Assembly: GCA_934661755.1 (NCBI GenBank)
Contig: CAKUJM010000027.1
Span: 1-38,219 of the forward strand
Source of the DNA: an uncultured Lentisphaeria bacterium
GTDB lineage: Bacteria > Verrucomicrobiota > Lentisphaeria > Oligosphaerales > Oligosphaeraceae
DNA: 38,219 bases
Direction of reading: 5' to 3'
Position numbers and translations under genes: made by a program. The stretch's first letter is position 1. Each line of letters begins with the position of its first letter. Under the pieces are notes generated by a model. That model saw only the letters and a list, made by a program, of their open reading frames with translations, did not search any database and was not told the origin of the DNA. Shown in pieces: positions 9,171 through 15,410 of the stretch.

Positions 9171-9283
9171 TGGTTCTTTTTGCGCCATGATTTCGTCATT
9201 TTCCGGTCACGTGCTCCCGGCACGCCCCCCTGAAAATTCCCGCTTTTGACGCAAAACCACCCAACTCCACGGAACCAGGACCC
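9171..9283. repeat. Dispersed intergenic element, copy A (~113 bp)
   Basis: This stretch aligns end to end with 26608-26717. A nearly identical core (TTTGCGCCATGATTTCGTCA, then TTTCCGGTCAC) is followed by a diverged middle and a conserved end (TGACGCAAAACCACC). The ends form imperfect inverted arms, TGGTTCTTTTTGCG and the complement of CGCAAAACCACC. No transposase or open frame is conserved: one-base indels in A or T runs separate the copies. It ends 20 nt before the DUF1573 gene and may lie in its leader. Confidence 0.85.
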
Positions 9284-9303
9284 TGGCAATCCAAAACAGA
9301 CCC

Positions 9304-10494
9304 ATGAAAATACTCGATTCATCAATGCTGGCGGCGGTGATGGCTGCCGTATCTGTCGCATTTGCGCCGGACATGGCGGTTGCGGAGGAGCCGGATGCGC
9401 CGGCCTTCCCGCTCTCGGTTGGCTCCGGCGACAGGCTGGAAGTCGGCGACCTCTATGACCTGGAGGTCAAGCGCTTCCCCTTCAAGATCACCAATATTTC
9501 CGGGCAGGATGCCGTCTTTGCCGGGCTGCGGATGAATTGCAATTGCATGACGGTGGCCAAGGAGGAGCGTGGCACGGTGATCAAGCCGGGGCAGAGCATC
9601 GAGGCCGTGGTGGACATCGATCCGACCAAGCTGAAGATGGGCATCCGGAAGCTGGATCGGATCCTCTATGTCGAGGCCGAGGGATTCGATGCGCCGTTGC
9701 GGGTGGCGGTCCTGGGCGACATCCATCCGTCGGTGGCCGTGGAGCCCGCCGAGGTGATCGACGTGCAGGAGTTCGCGGGGCTCGACATCCCCTGGGAACG
9801 CACCTTCACCATCACCAACGCCAATCCGAACATCAAGGACGAGGATTTCATCCTGGAGGCGCCTGGTGGCACCCGCTTCAACACCCAGTTCAGGCGGGTG
9901 TCGCCGGGCAAATACGAACTGAAGGTGTCGCCAAAGCTGCCGATGTCCAAGGAGCAGATCTTCGAGATTTTTGCGATGCCGCTCCAGGGCGGGCACGAGG
10001 GGATGGTGGTCCGCACCGGCATCACCGGCACTCCCAAGGGCTATATGCTGTCGGCGCCGGGGCGCGCATTCCCCTATCGCGAGAAGTTGCGGCAGGGCGA
10101 GGAGGTGGTCATGGAGTTCCCGCTGGCATTTGCGGTCCCCCGGCCCAACGCCAAGGCCAAGAAGCACAAATGGAGCATGAAGACGGTGGTCATGCCGGCC
10201 GCCGTGGATGAAAAGGCGCATATAGACAGGGATCCGGCGGCCTTCATGGCAGGGCTGCAGAAGGGCGTGGCCTTCAACACGCCGCCGGATTGCCAGGCGC
10301 AGCTGGTGGGCGGCGACAACGAGCTGTCGCTGAAGATCACCTTCCTGCCGGAATTTGCCAAGCAGGTGACGCCCACCCCGGTGGAGATGCTGTATGGCGG
10401 ACGGGTGCTTTGCTCCATCCCCACCGGCGTGGCGATCCGCGAATCCACCCCCAGGCCGATGAGGCGCCACAAGTTTTGGAAGAAGGCGGAGTGA
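9304..10494 (+). CDS. Exported DUF1573-type protein
   Basis: The product is 396 residues with an N-terminal signal peptide (MKILDSSMLAAVMAAVSVAFAPDMAVA, cleavage before EEP). Residues 45-150 match the DUF1573 pattern: an Ig/ASH-like beta domain in which KITNISGQDAVFAGLRMNCNC is followed by IKPGQSIEAVVDIDP. The NCNC pair replaces the usual C-C-T turn. A second similar beta domain follows (about 155-245) and a less clear third one after that. The C terminus is basic (RPMRRHKFWKKAE). Known members are cell-envelope or secreted proteins of Bacteroidetes and PVC bacteria without an established reaction. The gene appears monocistronic: the dispersed element lies before it and a 14-bp hairpin starts 5 nt after the stop. 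Confidence 0.8.
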   Translation: MKILDSSMLAAVMAAVSVAFAPDMAVAEEPDAPAFPLSVGSGDRLEVGDLYDLEVKRFPFKITNISGQDAVFAGLRMNCNCMTVAKEERGTVIKPGQSIEAVVDIDPTKLKMGIRKLDRILYVEAEGFDAPLRVAVLGDIHPSVAVEPAEVIDVQEFAGLDIPWERTFTITNANPNIKDEDFILEAPGGTRFNTQFRRVSPGKYELKVSPKLPMSKEQIFEIFAMPLQGGHEGMVVRTGITGTPKGYMLSAPGRAFPYREKLRQGEEVVMEFPLAFAVPRPNAKAKKHKWSMKTVVMPAAVDEKAHIDRDPAAFMAGLQKGVAFNTPPDCQAQLVGGDNELSLKITFLPEFAKQVTPTPVEMLYGGRVLCSIPTGVAIRESTPRPMRRHKFWKKAE

Positions 10495-10498
10495 GGGC

Positions 10499-10529
10499 GT
10501 CTACGGGCGGATGCAATCCGCCCGTAGAC
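10499..10529. other. Perfect 14-bp hairpin without T tract
   Basis: GTCTACGGGCGGAT (10499-10512) pairs with all 14 bases of 10516-10529 across a GCA loop. It starts 5 nt after the DUF1573 stop codon. There is no downstream U run on either strand, so it is a poor intrinsic terminator. It may act as an mRNA 3'-end stabiliser or a REP-like element. Confidence 0.7.
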
Positions 10530-10558
10530 AGTGGGTGGAATAACCGAAATAAATCGCC

Positions 10559-11794
10559 ATGGACATCAGGTATTCTGACAGCGAATTAGAACACCTGCTC
10601 CTTGATCTTGAGTCGGATCAGGCAGAGCGCAAGGAGTCATACCGTGGCGATGTGCCGGACAAGGTAAAGCAGGCAATCTGCGCATTTGCCAACGATTTGC
10701 CGGATCACCGAAAGCCGGGGGTGCTTTTCATTGGGGCAAAGGATGATGGCGGTCCTTCGCATTGCCCGATTAACGATGAATTGTTACGAACCCTTGCCGA
10801 CATCAAAACCAATGGACAAATTTTACCTATGCCGGCAATGACGGTGGAAAAAAGGGTCTTGCGGGGCGCCGAGATGTTGGTAGTGACTGTACTGCCTTCC
10901 GACATGCCGCCAGTCAAATACAACGGCCGGATTTGGATTCGTACCGGATCGCGTCGAGCATTGGCAAATGCTCAGGAAGAACGGATTCTCAATGAAAAAC
11001 GCCGTTATAAGGACATCCCCTTTGACATTACGCCGGTATCATCCGCAACGATTGCGGCGCTGTCGCGGGCGGCATTCGAGTTGGAATATCTGCCTGCAGC
11101 CTTTGCACCCGATGTGCTTGAGGCCAATGGAAGAAGTTACGAGGAGCGTCTGGCGTCCTGTCGGATGATTGTCTCACCTGATGAGCCGGTGCCGACGGTG
11201 TTGGGCATTCTGACCTTGGGACGGGCATCGCAGGATTTCATGCCTGGGGCGTATGTCCAATTTTTGCGAATTGCCGGAACCGAGTTGGCGGATCCGGTGA
11301 TTGACAGCGAGGATTTGCGGGGGACATTTAGTGCAGTTTTGCGGGGGGCTGAGGAGAAATTCAAAGCCCACAACACCATTTCCTACGACATAGTTTCGCA
11401 ACCGCGTCATATTACCTCATCCCAATATCCTGCGGTTGCCTTTCAGCAATTGATTTACAATGCGGTGCTGCATCGGTCGTATGAAAACACCAATGCACCA
11501 ATCCGGTTTTATTGGTTCAATGATCGGATTGAAATCCATAGTCCGGGCGGTCCATATGGCAATGTCACGCTCGAGAACTTTGGGCGACCAGGAATCACTG
11601 ATTATCGCAATCCCAATATCGCCACGGTGTTGCGCAATCTCGGCTATGTCCAGGCCTTTGGTCGTGGCATTGCCACTGCCCAGCGCGCCATGAAGGTCAA
11701 TGGCAATCCACCGCTGTGTTATCGCAATAGCGATTGTTCCGTGGTGGCGATTATGGCGCGGAAAAGCGGTCATCCCGCAGTACCCGCGGGATGA
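10559..11794 (+). CDS. Schlafen/AlbA_2-type protein with divergent HATPase C-terminal domain
   Basis: The product is 411 residues. The N-terminal part (about 10-130) has the AlbA_2/Schlafen signature: an E-Q-ERKESY start, then CAFANDLPDHRKPGVLFIGAKDDG and a GRIWIRTGSRRALANAQEE strand-helix. The C-terminal part (about 270-395) matches the divergent GHKL-ATPase/RecG-like half: AFQQLIYNAVLHRSYENTN, FNDRIEIHSPGG, then GRPGITDYRNPNIATVLRNLGYVQAFGRGI. The usual winged-helix tail is absent, so it may be a short form. Homologues are annotated as transcriptional regulators or ATP-dependent helicase-like proteins, and some belong to defence loci; the role here is open. It is more AT-rich with more mixed codons than its neighbours and lies beside tRNA-Thr, suggesting horizontal acquisition. 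The start at 10559 lacks a strong ribosome site. Confidence 0.8.
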   Translation: MDIRYSDSELEHLLLDLESDQAERKESYRGDVPDKVKQAICAFANDLPDHRKPGVLFIGAKDDGGPSHCPINDELLRTLADIKTNGQILPMPAMTVEKRVLRGAEMLVVTVLPSDMPPVKYNGRIWIRTGSRRALANAQEERILNEKRRYKDIPFDITPVSSATIAALSRAAFELEYLPAAFAPDVLEANGRSYEERLASCRMIVSPDEPVPTVLGILTLGRASQDFMPGAYVQFLRIAGTELADPVIDSEDLRGTFSAVLRGAEEKFKAHNTISYDIVSQPRHITSSQYPAVAFQQLIYNAVLHRSYENTNAPIRFYWFNDRIEIHSPGGPYGNVTLENFGRPGITDYRNPNIATVLRNLGYVQAFGRGIATAQRAMKVNGNPPLCYRNSDCSVVAIMARKSGHPAVPAG

Positions 11795-11804
11795 GCCGCC
11801 GACT

Positions 11805-11858
11805 TAAAAACAAACAAACCGCCACCGCATCCAATTGGAGGGGATACGATGGCGGTTT
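11805..11858 (-). terminator. Terminator of tRNA-Thr on the minus strand
   Basis: On the minus strand, AAACCGCCA (complement of 11850-11858) pairs with TGGCGGTTT (complement of 11816-11824), followed by TGTTTGTTTTT (down to 11805). It lies 6 nt after the tRNA 3' end. Confidence 0.85.
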
Positions 11859-11864
11859 GGGAAA

Positions 11865-11940
11865 TGGAGCCAGCGAAGGGACTTGAACCCTTGACCTGCG
11901 CATTACGAATGCGCTGCTCTACCAACTGAGCTATGCTGGC
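11865..11940 (-). tRNA. tRNA-Thr (anticodon CGU)
   Basis: Read on the minus strand the 76-nt gene begins GCCAGCATAGCTCAGTTGG and ends with an encoded CCA. The anticodon stem GCGCA/TGCGC encloses the loop TTCGTAA, giving anticodon CGU (reads ACG). The T arm AAGGG-TTCAAGT-CCCTT is canonical. The last acceptor pair (7:66) is an A-C mismatch. It is followed by its own terminator, and the Schlafen-type gene abuts its 3' side. Confidence 0.96.
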
Positions 11941-12058
11941 AAATTTGGAAAAGCGTCATACTGTAATGCCAACTGCGGAGTTTGCAAGCTGCAGCGTAGT
12001 AGACGGTGCGCGCGCTCGCACTGTCACTTCTTTTCACGGATTCAGGAAGGAATCAGCC

Positions 12059-13399
12059 ATGTTTTTCCGGAAGTTCTTAATGATCATCGCTGTCGTGGCC
12101 ATGGGGTTAGAGGGTGCGTGGTACTGGCCGTTTGGCGACAGCAAGCCCAAGCCCTCCCCGCCGCCATCCAGCCCGGCGCGCGGCAGCCGTTTCATTCCGA
12201 CCTCCCAGCGGTCGTTTGACAAGGTCTATCCCCGTGCGCCGCTGGAGAACGAGGGGGTGTCGGTGAAGAAGATCAAGGAATTGGCGGATGCCGGCAACGC
12301 GAATGCGCAATTGACCCTGGGCAAGATCTATTTTGACGGCCTGGTTGGCGAGAAGCAGAGTTATCGGAAGGCGCTGAAGTATTTTGTCAAGGCCGCGAAG
12401 AATGGCAGTCCGGAGGCGATGTACAACATCGGGATCTGCTATGATGGCGGATTCGGGGTCCGCAAGCCGGATGTCGGGCAGGCGGTCGCCTGGTACCGCA
12501 AGGCTGCGGATGCCGGGGTTCCGGAGGCGCAGTACAAGAGCGCGGTATGGGCGGAGGCCCATGGCGAGCCGGAGTCGGCCTTCAAATACTACAAGATGCT
12601 GGCGGACGGCGGCGACCTGGAATGCATGAACCAGGTGGCGATTTTCATGCTCAATGGCTTTGGCACGCCGGCGGATCCGGAGGGTGCGGTGAAATATCTG
12701 CGGCAGTCGGCGCAGCAGAGCAATGTCCGGGCGATGATCCGGCTGGCCGACTGCTATCAGCAGGGCCTTGGCGTCCCCCGCGATTACCAGGAGATGGCAA
12801 AATGGCTGGAGCTGGCGGCGGTCGAGGGGGATCCGGAGGCGCAGGCCAAGCTGGGGCGCTGCTACCAGGAGGGATGGGGGGTGGTCGCCAATGACGAAAA
12901 CGCCTTCAAGTGGTACCGGATCAGCGCGGAGGGAAAATATCCCGGAGGGCAATGCATGCTGGGGCACTGCTATCGCGACGGCATTGGCACGGCCCCCAAT
13001 GCGGTGCTGGCCTTCGAGAACTACCTGGCCGCGGCGGAGCAGGGCGATGGCGCCGCCCAATTGGAGGTCGGGGAGTGCTATCGGCTCGGCCGCGGGGTGA
13101 AAATTGACGACGATGCCGCCCGGAAATGGCTGGCCAAGGCGGCCGACGAGAACGGCATCGCCGTCGCCCAGGCACGGCTGGGGATGCTCCTGGCCGAGGA
13201 AGGGCAGTCCAGCGAGGCCGAGGCACGGCTGGCGAAGGCGCTGTCATCGGCGGATCCGCTGGCGAAGATCCAGGCGGCGTTGTGCTATATCAATGGCGCC
13301 GAGCCGATACGCGACCGCGAACGCGGGCTGGAGATCCTGCGTGACCTCAACGCCGCCGGCGATGCCGACGCCCGCGCAATATTGGAGATCTATGAGTAG
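12059..13399 (+). CDS. Exported or membrane-anchored Sel1-repeat (TPR-like) protein
   Basis: The product is 446 residues. A hydrophobic N terminus (FLMIIAVVAMGLEGAWYW) is a signal peptide or anchor, followed by a Pro/Ser-rich linker. From about residue 75 there are roughly nine Sel1 repeats of about 36 residues, recognised by A-LG-Y-G-GV---A--WY-KAA patterns (for example IGICYDGGFGVRKPDVGQAVAWYRKAADAG). The ATG at 12059 is chosen because AGGAAGG precedes it at good spacing and the signal sequence begins there; a longer frame reaching back into the tRNA is rejected. Sel1 proteins are interaction scaffolds, often at the envelope. The last 8 nt overlap the rsmB start, implying translational coupling. 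Confidence 0.88.
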   Translation: MFFRKFLMIIAVVAMGLEGAWYWPFGDSKPKPSPPPSSPARGSRFIPTSQRSFDKVYPRAPLENEGVSVKKIKELADAGNANAQLTLGKIYFDGLVGEKQSYRKALKYFVKAAKNGSPEAMYNIGICYDGGFGVRKPDVGQAVAWYRKAADAGVPEAQYKSAVWAEAHGEPESAFKYYKMLADGGDLECMNQVAIFMLNGFGTPADPEGAVKYLRQSAQQSNVRAMIRLADCYQQGLGVPRDYQEMAKWLELAAVEGDPEAQAKLGRCYQEGWGVVANDENAFKWYRISAEGKYPGGQCMLGHCYRDGIGTAPNAVLAFENYLAAAEQGDGAAQLEVGECYRLGRGVKIDDDAARKWLAKAADENGIAVAQARLGMLLAEEGQSSEAEARLAKALSSADPLAKIQAALCYINGAEPIRDRERGLEILRDLNAAGDADARAILEIYE

Positions 13400-14618
13400 G
13401 ATGGGCAGGAAGGATGCCGGGGAGGCGGTATCGCCTGGCCTGGCCGAGGCGGCGCTGCGGGAATTTCTGGCGCTGGCGGGGGAGGGCGCCATGGGGCGTC
13501 AGAAGGGCGCATCGGCGTTGGTGAAGAACCTGTGGTATGCGCTGCAGCGCCATCGGGCAGGGCTGGACTGGGAGCTGTCGAGGCGTTGCCAGGCGTTGCG
13601 CGCCCGTGAGCGCCATCTGCTGTGGTGGGCGATGCTGGAGTGCTATGCCTTGTGCGGCCTGGCTCCGGCGGTGGCGGTGGCGGTGGCCGCCGGATATGCA
13701 AAGCGCCGGTGGGGGCAGGCCAGCGCCGGCTTCATCAACGCGGTGCTGCGGGGACTGTTGCGCGACCATCCCGACGGGCGGTCTTTTCAGGACATGCTGC
13801 GGCGCGAGGCCCCGCCGGCAGTGGCCTGCGGACTGCCGGAGCCGCTTTATCAGCGATGGTGCCGCGATCATGGCGTTGATTGGACGCAGTCCATGGCGGA
13901 GCTGCTGATGCAGGATGCGCCGGTGTGCGCACGACGGCGGGGATGCTTTGCCGGCGGCCGGGCCGGCCGGCCATATCCCCCCGGCGGCGTGATGGCGTCA
14001 TCGACCGATGATTTCGACCCGTCGCAGTATTACTTGCAGGATCCATCGACGCTGATGGCGCCGTTTCTGCTTGCGCCGCAGCCGGGCGAGAATGTCGCGG
14101 ATCTGTGCGCGGCGCCGGGCGGGAAGTCGCTGGTGATCTCGGAGCTGCTCGATGGCCGCGGATCGTTGCTGGCCGCGGATCGCTCGGAAAGCCGGCTTCG
14201 GCAGCTGCATGAAAATCTCGACGGGGTGCCGATTGCCGAAATTGCGCAATGCGATGCCGCCGCGCCGCCCGGGCGGCTGCAGGGATGCTTTGATGCGGTG
14301 CTGCTGGATGTGCCGTGCAGCAACACCGGCGTCATCCGGCGCCGTCCGGATGTGCGGTGGGGATTCTCGGAGGCCCGGCTCGCGGAGCTGCTGACGCTGC
14401 AGCGGGAGATCCTCGATGGCGCCGCCCAGACCGTCAAGCCCGGCGGACGGCTGGTCTACAGCACCTGCAGCATCGAGCCGGAGGAGAATGTCCGGCAGGT
14501 GGAGGCTTTTGTGGAACGGCATCCGGATTTCACGGTGGCCGCGGCGCATCAGCTCCATCCTACGGCTTTTCATGACGGCGGCTTTGCCGCGCTGCTGCAA
14601 GCCGGGGGCGGACGATGA
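13392..14618 (+). CDS. rsmB: 16S rRNA m5C967 methyltransferase RsmB
   Basis: The product is 408 residues. The N-terminal NusB-like helical domain (about 15-160) is followed by a Rossmann methyltransferase domain of the NOL1/NOP2/Sun family. Motif I (SAM binding) is DLCAAPGGKS at 237-246. The two catalytic cysteines are in DVPCSNTG (C309) and STCS (C359). The family methylates C967 of 16S rRNA with S-adenosylmethionine. The length is near the usual 430. The ATG at 13392 overlaps the Sel1 gene; an ATG at 13401 is possible. rsmD begins 37 nt downstream, so the genes for m5C967 and m2G966 are adjacent. Confidence 0.9.
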   Translation: MSRMGRKDAGEAVSPGLAEAALREFLALAGEGAMGRQKGASALVKNLWYALQRHRAGLDWELSRRCQALRARERHLLWWAMLECYALCGLAPAVAVAVAAGYAKRRWGQASAGFINAVLRGLLRDHPDGRSFQDMLRREAPPAVACGLPEPLYQRWCRDHGVDWTQSMAELLMQDAPVCARRRGCFAGGRAGRPYPPGGVMASSTDDFDPSQYYLQDPSTLMAPFLLAPQPGENVADLCAAPGGKSLVISELLDGRGSLLAADRSESRLRQLHENLDGVPIAEIAQCDAAAPPGRLQGCFDAVLLDVPCSNTGVIRRRPDVRWGFSEARLAELLTLQREILDGAAQTVKPGGRLVYSTCSIEPEENVRQVEAFVERHPDFTVAAAHQLHPTAFHDGGFAALLQAGGGR

Positions 14619-14655
14619 ATAAACGGCCGGAGTTGTTTTTCAGGATGGTGCATCT

Positions 14656-15240
14656 ATGAGAATCGTAGGCGGGCGCGCCCGTTCCATCAGGTTGGCGGTG
14701 CCGCAAAGCGGCCTGGTCCGCCCCACCGAAGACAAGGTCAAGGAGGCGATGTTCGCCGCATTGGGCAGCGTTGAAGGCTGCGCGGTGCTGGACCTGTTTT
14801 CCGGCAGCGGCGCCCTGGGACTGGAGGCGCTGTCGCGGGGGGCGGCAAAAGTGGTGATGGTCGAGCGCGAAGAACGACATGTGGCGGCGATGCGCGCCAA
14901 TTTGGCGGCGGTGCAGAAGGCGATGATGTGCAGCGGATGCGGCGATGGCGTCGGCGAAGCGCAGATCGTGCGCTCCGATGTGCGCAGCGCCATGCGGACA
15001 TTGACGGGAAAATTCGATGTCATTCTGGCGGATCCGCCTTATCATCCCGGTTCCGGCGAATACGGCGGAAGGGAGCTGCTCCTGGACGCCAATTGCATGA
15101 GGCTGGCGGCGGACAATGCGGTCCTGGTGCTGGAACATGACACCGCGACCCGGGATTTGCCGTGGGCTCCGCAGGGGCCGTGGCGGTTGCTCAAAAGCCG
15201 CGGATACGGCATTCGCACCATATCCTTCGCCGTTGTTTGA
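14656..15240 (+). CDS. rsmD: 16S rRNA m2G966 methyltransferase RsmD
   Basis: The product is 194 residues, normal for RsmD. It starts MRIVGGRARSIRL and carries the hallmark RPTEDKVKEAMFA segment, the SAM motif LDLFSGSGALGLEALSRGA (about 46-64) and the catalytic DPPY motif (near residue 131). The family N2-methylates G966 of 16S rRNA in helix 31, next to the base modified by RsmB, whose gene lies just upstream. The stop codon TGA forms part of an inverted repeat that precedes the adhE promoter. Confidence 0.93.
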   Translation: MRIVGGRARSIRLAVPQSGLVRPTEDKVKEAMFAALGSVEGCAVLDLFSGSGALGLEALSRGAAKVVMVEREERHVAAMRANLAAVQKAMMCSGCGDGVGEAQIVRSDVRSAMRTLTGKFDVILADPPYHPGSGEYGGRELLLDANCMRLAADNAVLVLEHDTATRDLPWAPQGPWRLLKSRGYGIRTISFAVV

Positions 15241-15290
15241 TAAAAATATATCATGTCGGCTTGAAAAACGTTTTTCGGGCTTTACATTAT
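15238..15290 (+). promoter_or_regulatory. Candidate adhE promoter with TGATA-N6-TATCA inverted repeat
   Basis: TTGAAA (15261-15266) and TACATT (15283-15288, 16-bp spacing) or CATTAT (15285-15290, 18-bp spacing) form a plausible promoter. The same TTACATTATGC string occurs in the candidate trp-leader promoter at 28233-28243. Just upstream, 15238-15253 is the inverted repeat TGATA-N6-TATCA, a possible operator. It is not a good match to the Rex consensus. Regulation is inferred. Confidence 0.5.
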
Positions 15291-15307
15291 GCGCATGTTA
15301 CAAAAAT

Positions 15308-15359
15308 ATCATCACCGTCGGCGATCGCCGGCGTCGATGATGGCAAACCCGTTTTTTTT
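15308..15359 (+). promoter_or_regulatory. adhE leader hairpin followed by eight Ts
   Basis: ATCATC (15308-15313) pairs with GATGAT (15336-15341), enclosing a strong inner stem (CGGCG around the GATCGCCG turn). Ten bases later there is a run of eight T (15352-15359). It lies between the candidate promoter and the adhE ribosome site. It could be a leaky terminator, an attenuator or the end of the rsmD transcript. The 10-nt gap before the T run weakens a simple terminator call. Confidence 0.5.
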
Positions 15360-15410
15360 AGTTCATCATACAGGGAAATTCAACTTCTTTTCAGGGGAGT
15401 AAGAAATACC

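Noticed and set aside
9140..9361. 73-codon minus-strand frame containing MTKSWRK, partly shared by copy B of the dispersed element
   Set aside because: The two copies differ by one-base indels in A or T runs, so the reading frame is not conserved.
11771..11793. Hairpin CATCCCGC/GCGGGATG at the end of the Schlafen-type gene
   Set aside because: Inside the coding sequence with no T tract following; not supportable as a terminator.
12107..13060. 317-codon minus-strand frame opposite the Sel1 gene
   Set aside because: Shadow of the repeat protein; no independent evidence.
15238..15253. Rex (NADH-sensing repressor) site upstream of adhE
   Set aside because: The inverted repeat TGATA-N6-TATCA does not match the TTGTTAA-type Rex consensus; kept only as an unnamed operator candidate.
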